Of a DNA stretch of 64,000 nt, positions 25,155 through 34,903 are shown in pieces. Every line of letters starts with the position of its first letter. Within the stretch, counting starts at the first letter, position 1. The notes under the pieces were generated by a model. The model searched no databases and was not told the origin of the DNA. It saw only the letters and a list, made by a program, of their open reading frames with translations. The stretch is from Asticcacaulis sp. (GTDB lineage Bacteria > Pseudomonadota > Alphaproteobacteria > Caulobacterales > Caulobacteraceae): NCBI RefSeq assembly GCF_027484505.1, contig NZ_JAIXSV010000306.1, forward strand, positions 1-64,000, read 5' to 3'. The position numbers were made by a program, and so were the translations under genes.

Positions 25155-26402
25155 ATGTACAAGGTACTGTTTCTACACAACCAGTTCCCCGGGCAGTTCC
25201 TGCATTTGGCCCCGTATCTGGCCCGTCTGCCGGGGGTTCAGGTCGATGCGATGGCCAGCGATCCCGTGCGCGAGCTGGCGGGTGTGACCCTGCATCGCTA
25301 TAGCGTGGATGTCTCTGCTGATAACCGCCCGCACCCCTATCTGATCAAGTCGGATCAGGCCATCTGGCGGGGCCAGGCTGTGCTGGCCGCCTGTGTGCGG
25401 CTGTCCCAAACCGGCTACAGGCCCAATCTGGTGATCGGCCATAATGGCTGGGGCGAGCTGCTCTATCTGAAGGATCTGTGGCCGGACGTACCCATCATCG
25501 GCTATTGCGAGTTTTATTATCACGGGGTCGGGGTGGATGTCGGGTTCGATCCGCCGGGGCCGGTCAATCTGGATATGCTGGCCCGGGTCCGCAGCCTGAA
25601 TGCCCATCATCTGTTGGGTATGGCAGCCATTGACCGGGGGGTCAGCCCCACCCGCTGGCAGCACGACCTGCATCCATCGTTCCTGCACCCCAAACTGTCT
25701 GTGATCCATGATGGGATTGATACGCAAACCGCCAGCCCCGGTCCCTCCCAGCCCCTGATCCTGCCGGATGGGCGGCGTCTGGAACCGGGCATGCCGCTGG
25801 TCACCTATATCGCCCGCGATCTGGAACCCTATCGCGGCTTTCCCATCATGATGCGGGCCGCCGTCCATCTGTTACGCAGCCGCCCCGATCTGCGGCTGGT
25901 GATTGCCGGCGGCGATGGGGTTTCTTACGGCACCCCCCCGCCGGATGGAGGCACCTGGCGGGCGAAGATGCTGGCCGAACTGGGCGATCAACTGCCGTTG
26001 GACCGCGTCCATTTCCTTGGCACCATCCCGCATGCGGATTTCATCAATCTGATGCGCCTGTCATCGGCCCATGTTTATCTGACCTATCCGTTCGTCCTCA
26101 GTTGGTCGATGCTGGAGGCCATGGCCTGCGGGGTCAGCCTTGTTGCGTCCGATACGGCCCCCGTCAGGGAAGTGGTGGAACAGGGCCGCAACGGCATCCT
26201 GGTCCCGTTCCATGACCCGGTTGCGGTCGCAGCGGGCCTGGGGATGGCGTTGGATATGCCGCCCGGTCAGCGTCAGGCGATGCGTCATAATGCCCGGCAG
26301 ACCGTCATCGACCATTATGACTTTAACCGGGCGGTATTGCCGGCCTGGCTTACCATGCTGCAGCGGGAGTTCGGGCTTCCGTATGCTTCGCCGACAGGAT
26401 AG
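25155..26402 (+). CDS. GT4 family glycosyltransferase
   Basis: The start is the ATG at 25155, where the Rossmann fold begins (MYKVLFLHNQFPGQFLHLAP); the frame is open about 110 bp upstream without typical protein sequence. The protein has the GT4 N-terminal domain with DLEPYRGFPIMMRA, a nucleotide-sugar region (LRLVIAGGDG, VHFLGTIPHADFI) and the EX7E-like LSWSMLEAMACGVSLVASD segment. It transfers a sugar from an NDP donor in the cytoplasm with retention. It is close to GT4 proteins of the 'FQFPGQF' kind seen in exopolysaccharide loci. Confidence 0.88.
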   Translation: MYKVLFLHNQFPGQFLHLAPYLARLPGVQVDAMASDPVRELAGVTLHRYSVDVSADNRPHPYLIKSDQAIWRGQAVLAACVRLSQTGYRPNLVIGHNGWGELLYLKDLWPDVPIIGYCEFYYHGVGVDVGFDPPGPVNLDMLARVRSLNAHHLLGMAAIDRGVSPTRWQHDLHPSFLHPKLSVIHDGIDTQTASPGPSQPLILPDGRRLEPGMPLVTYIARDLEPYRGFPIMMRAAVHLLRSRPDLRLVIAGGDGVSYGTPPPDGGTWRAKMLAELGDQLPLDRVHFLGTIPHADFINLMRLSSAHVYLTYPFVLSWSMLEAMACGVSLVASDTAPVREVVEQGRNGILVPFHDPVAVAAGLGMALDMPPGQRQAMRHNARQTVIDHYDFNRAVLPAWLTMLQREFGLPYASPTG

Positions 26403-26437
26403 ATCAGAAGCTGGCCCTGCTGCCTGGAACCCTATCA

Positions 26438-28156
26438 ATGACACCCTCTTCTGTATCGCCTCCTGTCTGGCCTCGGTTGCTCAACCAAGTGTTCGGCACC
26501 CCGCATCAGCAGGGTTGTCGGGCGGCTACCCGCGGAAAGCTGTCCAAGGCCGTGGCAATCTGGCACGAAGCGGCCCGGGCGGGCGATGCGGATTGCCAAT
26601 TGGCGCTGGCGGAGGCCCTTTGGCACGGACAGGGCACGCTACCCGATCCGGCTGCGGCGTTGCGCTGGTATGAGCAGGCCGCCCTTGCGGGACGCCCCCT
26701 GGCACAGGCCCGGCTGGCGGCTGCTTATGCGATGGGCATACCGGAAACGAATTTACGGCAAGGCAAGCCTTCTACCGCCTTCGTCAAGGATAGAAGCAAA
26801 GCCCGCCATTGGGCGAAGATGGCAGCCGAACAGGGGTATGTGGACGCACAAGTTCTTCTGGCCTGGCTTTTGAGCCGTGAAGAGGATGAGGCGGCACGTG
26901 ACGTGGTTGGGGCCATTGATTGGTATGGCCGAGCCCTGGATCAGGGCAGTACTGCCGCCATGATCGGGCTGGCAGGGCTGATCAGTGCTGGTGAAGTGCC
27001 CGGCCAGGGGCCGGAGGATGCCTTCGAGCTTTACCGGAAGGCGGCGGATCAAGGGAACAAGACGGCCTTCTACCATCTTGGTGTGTGTCTCCTGCAGGGA
27101 ACCGGTGTTGTGGCGGACCCGAAGGAGGCGCAACGCTGGCTGCGTCGTGCGGCGGATGGCGGCATCACGGGTGCCATCCGCCTTCTGGGCCTGATCTATC
27201 TGCGTGGCCTGGGGGGAGAGCCTGTGGATATGGGGCAGGCCGAGACCTGGTTGCGCCGCGGTGCCGTCAAGGGCGACACGGAAAGCATGGTGCTGTTGGC
27301 CGATCTTCATGCCACCGGTAAGGCAGTGATCGCCAATCAAGCGGAAGCCATCCTCTGGTACGTGACCGCGTCCGATGCTGGGTATGCGCGGGCCACGACC
27401 GCCTTGGCCAAGGCGCACCAGACCGGTCAGGGCGTGCTGGTCGACCATGACCGGGCCATCACCTTGTTTGAGCAGGTGGCGGATGAGGACCCTGAAGCCC
27501 GATTCCAACTGGGCCTATGCCATCTGCTGGGCAAGGGTGTGCCCGTCAACCAGGCCTTGGCGGCGCAGCATCTGCTGAAGGCAGCCGAGCAGCGACATCC
27601 CGACGCCACCTACAATTACGGGGCCTTCCTCTATAACGGTATCGGTGTGCCACAGGACCGGTCGGCCGCGATGGTTTTCTATAATGCCGCTGCCGAGCTG
27701 GGCAGTGCGTCGGGCCAGTACCGCATGGCCCATGCCTATGCAGCGGGCCGGGAAGTGCCCGAAGACCCCGACCGCGCCATCACCCTGTTCACAGCCGCCG
27801 CAGAACAGGAACATCATATCGCGCAGGTCAATCTGGTTCGGATGCTGCTGAAGCATCGACCTGACGACCGTGCAGCAGTCGAAAAGTGGCGTGAGCGCAT
27901 GCAGGCGTCAGGTCATGCCAGAACACCGGAGACAGCGACTGTTCTGGCAGAGTTGAAATGGCGCCTGGATCGCGATGCGGAAGGCGCGCTGGCACTGCTC
28001 AGTGCCTTTGTCCCTGAAGGTGACCCGCTGGGGCAGTATGTCCGCGAAATGATCGCAAAGGATAGCCATTCCTTGTCCGCGGACGGGGGCACACAGGCCC
28101 CTAAAAGCCGATTGCCGGGTTCGCGCAAGTCCCGCCGAAACCCTCAACGGCCGTAA
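26438..28156 (+). CDS. Sel1-repeat (SLR) protein
   Basis: A 572-residue protein made of about a dozen Sel1-like repeats of ~36 residues: units such as A..G....L..LY..G.GV..D...A..W...AA..G...A. The first clear one is DPAAALRWYEQAALAGRPLAQARLAAAY. There is no signal peptide or membrane segment. Sel1 repeats form alpha-solenoid scaffolds; in polysaccharide systems, as with AlgK-like proteins, they organise assembly complexes, but AlgK is a lipoprotein and this is not. The C-terminal end overlaps by 13 bp, tail to tail, with the epimerase gene. It follows the GT4 gene by 35 bp, so the two may be cotranscribed. Confidence 0.87.
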   Translation: MTPSSVSPPVWPRLLNQVFGTPHQQGCRAATRGKLSKAVAIWHEAARAGDADCQLALAEALWHGQGTLPDPAAALRWYEQAALAGRPLAQARLAAAYAMGIPETNLRQGKPSTAFVKDRSKARHWAKMAAEQGYVDAQVLLAWLLSREEDEAARDVVGAIDWYGRALDQGSTAAMIGLAGLISAGEVPGQGPEDAFELYRKAADQGNKTAFYHLGVCLLQGTGVVADPKEAQRWLRRAADGGITGAIRLLGLIYLRGLGGEPVDMGQAETWLRRGAVKGDTESMVLLADLHATGKAVIANQAEAILWYVTASDAGYARATTALAKAHQTGQGVLVDHDRAITLFEQVADEDPEARFQLGLCHLLGKGVPVNQALAAQHLLKAAEQRHPDATYNYGAFLYNGIGVPQDRSAAMVFYNAAAELGSASGQYRMAHAYAAGREVPEDPDRAITLFTAAAEQEHHIAQVNLVRMLLKHRPDDRAAVEKWRERMQASGHARTPETATVLAELKWRLDRDAEGALALLSAFVPEGDPLGQYVREMIAKDSHSLSADGGTQAPKSRLPGSRKSRRNPQRP

Positions 28157-29130
28157 AAATCTCTGAACCAAGCCACGAACCGGGGTAAGCCATCGGCCAG
28201 GCTGATGGTGGGTTCATATCCCAGGTCGCGCCGGCTGCTGTCGATATCAGCGCAGGTACTGGTCACATCCCCCGGCTGCAAAGGGCGGTAGTTGATCTGT
28301 GCCTTCTGCCCCAGCGCCTGCTCGATGATGGCGATCATGTCCGTCAGCTTTTCAGGGCGGTGATTGCCCAGATTGTAGACCACATGCGGAACCCCGTCCG
28401 TATCGGCCGGTGGGACCCGCCGGCTGGCCGCGCAGATGCCGGCGACGATATCGTCGATGAAGGTGAAGTCGCGCCACATCTGCCCATCATTGAACACGTC
28501 GATGGGACGGCCGGCCAGGATGGCGTCTGTGAAAAGATAAACCGCCATGTCCGGGCGCCCCCAGGGACCATAGACGGTGAAGAAACGCAGACCCACAGCC
28601 GGAATCTTAAACAGATGGCTGTAGGTATATGTCATCAGCTCATCCGCGCGCTTGGTTGCGGCATAAAGCGAGATAGGCCGGTTGACCGCATGGTCGACAG
28701 AGAACGGTGTTTCCTTGTTGGCGCCATAGACGGAGGATGAGCTGGCATAAACAAAATTGCGCAGGCCCGGAAGCGCACGGGCCAGTTCCAGCATCACCAC
28801 CTGGCCTTGCAGGTTGGATTGCACATAGGCATAGGGATTGATCAGCGAATAGCGCACGCCCGCCTGTGCTGCCAGATGGATGATCTCCGTGATATCGGGA
28901 TGCTGGCGGGTGATGAAATCGACAAGCCCGATATCGGCAATATCACGGCGGTAGAAAACGAAGTTCGGACGAGCCTCCAGCCGCCGAAGCCTCGCTTCCT
29001 TCAGCGCAACATCATAATAGTCATTAACGATGTCGATGCCGATGACGGTTTCACCAGCGTCCAGGAGGGCCTGGGCGACGGAAAAGCCGATAAATCCCGC
29101 CACACCCGTCACTAACTTGACCATGTCCAT
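28144..29130 (-). CDS. NAD-dependent nucleotide-sugar epimerase (UDP-glucuronate 4-epimerase type)
   Basis: An extended SDR of about 328 residues with VTGVAGFIGFS (NAD binding), the DIVNDYYDVALKEARL motif typical of UDP-glucuronate 4-epimerases, IIHLAAQAGVRYSL, SSSSVYG and the catalytic YAATK (YxxxK). The C-terminal PGDVTSTCADIDSSRRDLGYEPT is also family-like. It would convert UDP-GlcA made by Ugd (53139-54470) to UDP-GalA. The start is taken at ATG 29130; a GTG at 29136 and ATG at 29124 are alternatives. A decayed paralogue lies at 5918-6645. Confidence 0.88.
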   Translation of the reverse strand: MDMVKLVTGVAGFIGFSVAQALLDAGETVIGIDIVNDYYDVALKEARLRRLEARPNFVFYRRDIADIGLVDFITRQHPDITEIIHLAAQAGVRYSLINPYAYVQSNLQGQVVMLELARALPGLRNFVYASSSSVYGANKETPFSVDHAVNRPISLYAATKRADELMTYTYSHLFKIPAVGLRFFTVYGPWGRPDMAVYLFTDAILAGRPIDVFNDGQMWRDFTFIDDIVAGICAASRRVPPADTDGVPHVVYNLGNHRPEKLTDMIAIIEQALGQKAQINYRPLQPGDVTSTCADIDSSRRDLGYEPTISLADGLPRFVAWFRDFYGR

Positions 29131-29157
29131 ATCCACTTATGCCAGCGGCAACTTCGA

Positions 29158-31368
29158 TCAGGCCGACACCCGGCGCAACCGGTCCAGCAAACGCTGTGTC
29201 TCCACAAGCTGCAGGCGGCAGGTTCGCATTTCGTGTTCGATCACATCATGCAGGGAGGAGCCGGGTTTGTTGGTGAAACTGCCGGATCGGCCTTCGTTAC
29301 GGCCAAACAGGACATAGTGGCAATAGCCATCCGGTACGACCCCGGCCAGGACGGCCTCGCGGACGTCGGGGTAAAGCTCCAGATAAGCCTCTTCGTCGAA
29401 CTGGGGTTCGTGGGCCGTCTCCTTGAACATCTTATGAAAGGACAGAAGCTCCCGCAGGGAGACCGGCGCATCAACCGGCAGTGCCGTCAGGAGAGGCAGT
29501 ATCGCCCGTTGCGCAAGCTGCCCGATCTCGCGTTCCAAGCGGATCGCCACCGGATCGAACCCTTGGACCCCGCCGTCCGCCGCAAGTGTGGTAATCGCCT
29601 CGAACCAGGCATGCTCGTCATTGTCGACAAGGAGACCTGCGGGCAAGCTTCCCAGGACGTGCGCAGGCGACGCGGAATAGACACCAGGATGCCCACAGGC
29701 ACCGAACAGTGCCATATCGGCATCGGTGCCAGCCATGGCATCCAGGGCGGCCAACCCCAGGGGGATCACACGTTCTCCACTCATGGCGAGACGCATGAGA
29801 GCCAAGCCATCGGCATCCGCCTGCTGCCGAACGTTGCCGACATGGGCGAAGAAGTCTGCATCGGGCTGCCCGAACCACAGGAGCGGGATCTTCAGATGCG
29901 ACACGGCGCGGCTGATCGCGGAAAGAACAGGGCCCTTGGCCGCCCCGAGAGCGAGACCATCCCGCGCATTGATGACCAGAGCCGCCGCAGCACCATGGCG
30001 CGCGGACGGCTGCATCGGCAATTGTACGGTCGGCGGCACGGTCCAACTGCGTCCTACGCCAAGCCGCGAAGCCAAGGCGGAACATATCCCCGGATTAGGG
30101 GTACAGAACAGCCCGCCGGAAGCGATCAGCCTTGCCAACGGCGCCTTCAGGAAATCAAGGCTGTCGACATAAACCAGGGGCGACCGCACAGCCAGACGGA
30201 CGGCTTCTACCATGGCCCACCGCGGATCACCGCAGACCAGCACCATGTCGGCATCGGATGGCATGCCACCCAGCCCATGATGGGAGAGAACCGGCGATCC
30301 ATCATCAGCCTGTTCTTCGATCAGGCTGTAACCTGACAGGTCCCCACTGTCGACCAAGCTTGAAAGTAGCGGCAGCAGATGCGCGATATGATCGCGCCCC
30401 TTGGCGGCCCCCACCACGACAGTGACAGAGCGACCAGCTCCGGCCCTGCGGCCATTGACGCCTCGCATAGCTGGTGCCAACGCCGCCTGCAGGCCAGCGG
30501 CCCAATCATGGTCATGCAGCACGGGCACAAAACGTCCCGCATCCGTGGCCAGCGCCGTGACAATGGTTTCAGTGTCGCCAGCCCCCAGCCAGTTCATCAG
30601 CGGGATATGGTTGCGGGCGCAGATGGCGTGACGAAGAGCGGTCGCTAATACCGGCTCGCCCAGCATAGGGAACGGATCAACGACAAGGGTGGCGGATGCC
30701 AGTATCGTGGTCAGGTCCGCAAGGGAGAGAATGGCCGTTACCTCGCCGCCGCAACCCGGCAGATAGGGTGGGGGGGGCTGGTCGGCACTGATGGCCATGT
30801 GCGCCAGCCGCACGGTTGCCCCGATAGCGAGCAGACGGTCAACAAGGCCATTGATGGCATCCTGCGCATGGGTCAGCCGCGACAGATCCCCAAGGATCAG
30901 CACGTCCCGATGTTGCGGTACACGATGCACACGCAATGGGGCAGGACAGTCCGCCGGCAAATTGATGGCGCCGGCGCCGGTCGGCAGGACAATGGGCATG
31001 AGGGCGCCATGCGACAGGTCAAGCGTCAGGCCCGCTGCATGACCTGTCCCCCGGAAGGCTTCGGCCACCCGGTCGGCTTCCTCGCGGTCCCGGATGGAAG
31101 CCAGATCGCCGACACGGAGGAGGTTGGGGAAAATGTAGGGTGGCAATGCCATATGTGCGGGTGACAGCCAGACGGCCGCATCATGTCGGCGCGAACGCAA
31201 CGCCGGCACCTGATGTTCCAGCCCGGGCCCCGTCAGCAGGCTGGTCGTAACATCAAGACCGATGCCAGTGAGATATTCCAGAATCTGGCGCCCACGGCTG
31301 CCCATAACCGTGACACCGGTTCCGGCATCCAACGGGGGTTCGGAGGCGAAGACGTGGATACTGCGCAT
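29158..31368 (-). CDS. Large glycosyltransferase-like protein with C-terminal YPDV/HY/EGR module
   Basis: AAGGA lies 6 nt ahead of the ATG at 31368, giving 736 residues. Two GT-B-like halves are suggested by RVHRVPQHRDVLILGDLSRL, VLVCGDPRWAMVEAVRLA and LFCTPNPGICSALASRLGVG, but the catalytic pattern is weak and no GT family is obvious. The last ~110 residues contain FDEEAYLELYPDVREAVLAG...HYVLFGRNEGR, a module that recurs in the N-terminus of the protein at 50308-52824 and is common in multidomain glycosyltransferases. It lies between two other large glycosyltransferase genes in the same orientation. Activity is assumed from context. Confidence 0.6.
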   Translation of the reverse strand: MRSIHVFASEPPLDAGTGVTVMGSRGRQILEYLTGIGLDVTTSLLTGPGLEHQVPALRSRRHDAAVWLSPAHMALPPYIFPNLLRVGDLASIRDREEADRVAEAFRGTGHAAGLTLDLSHGALMPIVLPTGAGAINLPADCPAPLRVHRVPQHRDVLILGDLSRLTHAQDAINGLVDRLLAIGATVRLAHMAISADQPPPPYLPGCGGEVTAILSLADLTTILASATLVVDPFPMLGEPVLATALRHAICARNHIPLMNWLGAGDTETIVTALATDAGRFVPVLHDHDWAAGLQAALAPAMRGVNGRRAGAGRSVTVVVGAAKGRDHIAHLLPLLSSLVDSGDLSGYSLIEEQADDGSPVLSHHGLGGMPSDADMVLVCGDPRWAMVEAVRLAVRSPLVYVDSLDFLKAPLARLIASGGLFCTPNPGICSALASRLGVGRSWTVPPTVQLPMQPSARHGAAAALVINARDGLALGAAKGPVLSAISRAVSHLKIPLLWFGQPDADFFAHVGNVRQQADADGLALMRLAMSGERVIPLGLAALDAMAGTDADMALFGACGHPGVYSASPAHVLGSLPAGLLVDNDEHAWFEAITTLAADGGVQGFDPVAIRLEREIGQLAQRAILPLLTALPVDAPVSLRELLSFHKMFKETAHEPQFDEEAYLELYPDVREAVLAGVVPDGYCHYVLFGRNEGRSGSFTNKPGSSLHDVIEHEMRTCRLQLVETQRLLDRLRRVSA

Positions 31369-31409
31369 AGCCATTCCTTGTTTCACGGTAACGACGCGGC
31401 AAGCCGATA

Positions 31410-34400
31410 TCAGGAATATTGAGCCAGAAGTGAGGACCATGCCGCCAGATAGCGGTCATGATTGAACAGGTCCAATGCGGTCTGCCGTGCCTTCGTGCCA
31501 ATGCGCGCGGCAGCAGCCCCGTTACGGCACAGGAAGGCAAGATATTCGGCCAGTTCTTCAGGTTGGTCCCCGATGAAACCATTGACGCCATGATGGATGA
31601 ACAGCGACAGATCGTCACTTTCCAGGCCGACCGGTACCACGCCGCTCAACATTGCCTCACCCCGCGACCGCGGCATGGGGGAACGTCGGCTAGTATCCAG
31701 GTAGGCCGTGAACTCAGCAATCCGGGCCGCATAGGAACGGAAACGGGACCAAGCATAGTCGTTGGTACCCCGCGCCCACAGCCCCCCGTCTTCATTCGAC
31801 GCCGTTTCCACGACAATGCCGGGTGGCAGATGCCGTAACACCTGCTCATGTTCGAAGGCACCACGATAATGCGGCCTTTCCCACATGGAGGCGCCAAGAG
31901 CCAGAACATCGCGGCGGCGTGTCGTCTGGCGGTACTCCTGGGGATCGAACCCATGCCATATGACGCGTGAGCGGTGGAAACCCCATTCCCCCTGGGCGGC
32001 ATGGGCATTGACCACCACCTCCACATCATGGGCGCGCATCTTGTCGACCACGGCCTGCCGTTCCGCCTCCATCAGTTCGAACCGGGCAATGGGGCCACGG
32101 GCAACATTATACTGCCCGACAAAGGGAACGGTTCCGTGACAGATGGCGACCTTGGGCAACTTGATATTGTCCAGGAACCAGCGGAAGGACCGCCCCCAAT
32201 CCAGAGGAAGGACACCGGCGCCCAGGGCCGGGTTCAGGCTATTCTCATCGAAATGCAGGATCGCAAGATCATAGCGCGACTCCTTGATGTCGGCCGCATC
32301 GATGAAATTGACGTTGGACCGAAGCGGCCGCTGATCGTAACTCCAGGCGTCGGTCATGCCAGGGCCGAGGCCGCGCACCAGCGTGAATTCATGCGGCAGC
32401 TTGTACAGCTCATACTGGTGGCCGCAATGCCAACGGTAGCTGAGAATGCGCAGCGGGCGGGCCGTATTCTGCGAGATGGCAGGCGCCGCAATGGCAGCGG
32501 CGAAACGCTGGCGCAGGCGGTGATAATCATGGGCGGCATCCTGACGGGCCCGGACGGCGCCGGCCATGATTTCCTTCGCCGTTGCGACCGCCCAGCGGCG
32601 TGCGACCAGCGGCAGATCGGGATGCTTGTCCATCAACAGGTTGAAGTTGCGCATCAGGCCACGCGACTTGGCAGCCTCGTCAATGCTGGACGGGTGCGAC
32701 ATGTGAACCGAGATGGCGGCGGTCGTGAATTTGACCCGCGCCCCGGCCTGATGCAGCCGGTATCCCAGGTCCACATCTTCCCACCCGAACCCCGAACCGG
32801 GGCGGGCACTGTAGCTGAGGTCAAGATCGAAAGGTCCGCTGCCACGATCGACCTGCCGCAGCAAAGTCGCCCGCACCGACATGTTGCGGGTGATGCAGTT
32901 GACGAAGCCGTCCAGTTGCGTGCGGTCCTGCATGGCCATTTCAGCCTTCAGCAACGCCGCATCACCTTGTAACTGTGCGATCAGTTGTTCGGGAGCTCGC
33001 CCGTGGGATTCGATGTTCAGCGGTCCGACAACGACATCCACGTCGGGATGGCTGAGCTCCAGCGCATGGGCGGCCAGGAAGTCGCCATTGAGCAGGCAAT
33101 CGCAGTCGATCACGACATAAGCGTCGGCATGAACAGCCGCGATCCCGATATTGCGGGCTGCACAATTGCCTTGGTTGACCGTCTGCCGGATCAAGGTCAC
33201 GGACAGGCGTGAGCGGCGGTGACGGGCTGCCCAGTTCTCCACCCTGCTGGCACCATCATCCGTGGATGCATCATCGACCAGCACCACACTGATGCGGCCC
33301 CCATAGGATTGGCTGTTCAGACAATCCAGGAACTGCTCAACCGTTGCCGCCTTCTGGTAAAGAACGGTGACGACGGCAATGTGGGGCAGCACCTGCCGCA
33401 GATGATCCTGTCGCAGGCCGGGCAGGCCAGTCGCTGTCAATGGGCTATCCCCACAGGACAGCGTGCCGTTGGGCAGGGGGCGGGCGATCTGGTGGCAGCG
33501 GCGTGCAGTTTGCCGTAGGGCGGAGACGCGGTTGGATAGCGGGCTGTCGGCAATCAACCCATCCGATGGCAGCGATGCCACCTGGTCCTGTGTGTCCAAA
33601 AAGATGGTTGTGACCAGACTGGCATGCAGCAGCCCCATGACCTCATCATGAAGACGGGTGGGTGCCCCGGGCGCCGGCGACACATCCGCCAACAGCACGA
33701 CATCCTTGCGCAGCAATTCGGCCAGCAGCCCGCCCCAGTCGCCTGTAAAGGTCAGGCAACGCAGATCAATACCGGGCAAGGCGCGGCGAACCATTTCCAG
33801 CAGCCGGGCCGGATAAGGATGGTCCTGCGGGACGACCAGGGCCACTGCCAGCCTTATGTCGGCGCCTACCGACGACAGGCTGGCCGACCGCTCAACATAC
33901 CGGGGAAGCAGAGGGTCGATAGCTTCCAGCAGGATTTCCGGTCGCGGCCGGTGTTCCGGCAGAGCCGTGCGGTTGACCACCACGGCATTACAGCTCGTCG
34001 CACTCGTGGTGGGCGAAGTCAGGAGCACCCGGTAGCGGGTGCCGGGCCGGAAGGTGAATCCTTCCAGATCGAACTCGGCATAGCGGGTTTCTGGAACCGG
34101 CAGGGGCCGGATGGCGCGCAGAGCCAGAAGCTCGCCATTCTCGTCAAACAGCTCCATCTGTAACGGCAAGGTGCCACGCCCTATACGCGGGGCGATGCCT
34201 ACCTGCAGCTTTGCCAGACTTGCCGCTGGCGCCTCGAAGCTGAAACTGACTGTGGAGTGGCGGTGGATGGGCAGAACCGCGCGGTCTTCGGGTAACGGAA
34301 AGAACTTCTCCGTCGATTGCCGGAATCGGGCCCCACTCTCGCACCATTCCAGGCCGAAAAGCGGTTCGCGGTGGTGTGCGGCGAGGCGCTCGACCTGTGC

Positions 34401-34883
34401 CACCGGCAAGCCCTGACCGATCAGGCTGCCCCAGACGCGTATATCGGCCGCCATCCCGCCGAGGATCCGCAGCGAAGCGCTGTAAAGGCCGGGTTCGCGC
34501 ACACCGTTGGGGGGAATATTAAACTCGACGACCTGTACGCCGCCATCCGTGCTGGTTTGCGCCTGGCTGGACAGGACTGGGTATTCCACCATGTCCGGAC
34601 CGGACAGATCGAAACGGCTCAGATCCAAGGACAGGTCAAAGCTGACACCAGGCGGCGTTTCCACCTGCAGCGAGAAACCGGTCACGCCTGTCACGCATTG
34701 TACGCTGAAACGCAGCCCTGCCGGCGAAAGCACGCGGAAGACAGGCATTGCCGCCGCTTCCCGACGTTCGCCGAAGCTATACAATACCTGGTGTTCCGCC
34801 GTAGGGCAGGTGATCTGATGCCATGGAACAAACACGGTCTGTTCGCTGTGCGGGGATCGATTTCCCATTTGAACATCGCTCAT
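31410..34883 (-). CDS. Very large multidomain glycosyltransferase (beta domains + GT2 + GT-B-like)
   Basis: About 1157 residues from the ATG at 34883 (a TTG at 34907 overlaps the previous stop). The N-terminal ~320 residues are beta-rich, with two sandwich-like domains (FSLQVETPPGVSFDLSLDLS; FSFEAPAASLAKLQVGIAP). A GT2 domain follows near residues 500-750: IAVVTVLYQKAATVEQFLDC, VVLVDDASTDDGA, VVIDCDCLL, GFGWEDVDLGYRL. The C-terminal ~350 residues look like a GT4/GT-B transferase (ILSYRWHCGHQYELYKL, LVAQ-less; PRSRGEAMLSGVVPVG, HHGVNGFIGDQPEELAEYL). It probably adds more than one sugar or couples recognition and transfer. Confidence 0.8.
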   Translation of the reverse strand: MSDVQMGNRSPHSEQTVFVPWHQITCPTAEHQVLYSFGERREAAAMPVFRVLSPAGLRFSVQCVTGVTGFSLQVETPPGVSFDLSLDLSRFDLSGPDMVEYPVLSSQAQTSTDGGVQVVEFNIPPNGVREPGLYSASLRILGGMAADIRVWGSLIGQGLPVAQVERLAAHHREPLFGLEWCESGARFRQSTEKFFPLPEDRAVLPIHRHSTVSFSFEAPAASLAKLQVGIAPRIGRGTLPLQMELFDENGELLALRAIRPLPVPETRYAEFDLEGFTFRPGTRYRVLLTSPTTSATSCNAVVVNRTALPEHRPRPEILLEAIDPLLPRYVERSASLSSVGADIRLAVALVVPQDHPYPARLLEMVRRALPGIDLRCLTFTGDWGGLLAELLRKDVVLLADVSPAPGAPTRLHDEVMGLLHASLVTTIFLDTQDQVASLPSDGLIADSPLSNRVSALRQTARRCHQIARPLPNGTLSCGDSPLTATGLPGLRQDHLRQVLPHIAVVTVLYQKAATVEQFLDCLNSQSYGGRISVVLVDDASTDDGASRVENWAARHRRSRLSVTLIRQTVNQGNCAARNIGIAAVHADAYVVIDCDCLLNGDFLAAHALELSHPDVDVVVGPLNIESHGRAPEQLIAQLQGDAALLKAEMAMQDRTQLDGFVNCITRNMSVRATLLRQVDRGSGPFDLDLSYSARPGSGFGWEDVDLGYRLHQAGARVKFTTAAISVHMSHPSSIDEAAKSRGLMRNFNLLMDKHPDLPLVARRWAVATAKEIMAGAVRARQDAAHDYHRLRQRFAAAIAAPAISQNTARPLRILSYRWHCGHQYELYKLPHEFTLVRGLGPGMTDAWSYDQRPLRSNVNFIDAADIKESRYDLAILHFDENSLNPALGAGVLPLDWGRSFRWFLDNIKLPKVAICHGTVPFVGQYNVARGPIARFELMEAERQAVVDKMRAHDVEVVVNAHAAQGEWGFHRSRVIWHGFDPQEYRQTTRRRDVLALGASMWERPHYRGAFEHEQVLRHLPPGIVVETASNEDGGLWARGTNDYAWSRFRSYAARIAEFTAYLDTSRRSPMPRSRGEAMLSGVVPVGLESDDLSLFIHHGVNGFIGDQPEELAEYLAFLCRNGAAAARIGTKARQTALDLFNHDRYLAAWSSLLAQYS

Positions 34884-34903
34884 GACAGACCGAATCCCAC
34901 GAA

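Noticed and set aside
26438-28156. AlgK-like alginate export protein
   Set aside because: The Sel1 repeats are there but there is no lipoprotein signal, so it was called only a Sel1-repeat protein.
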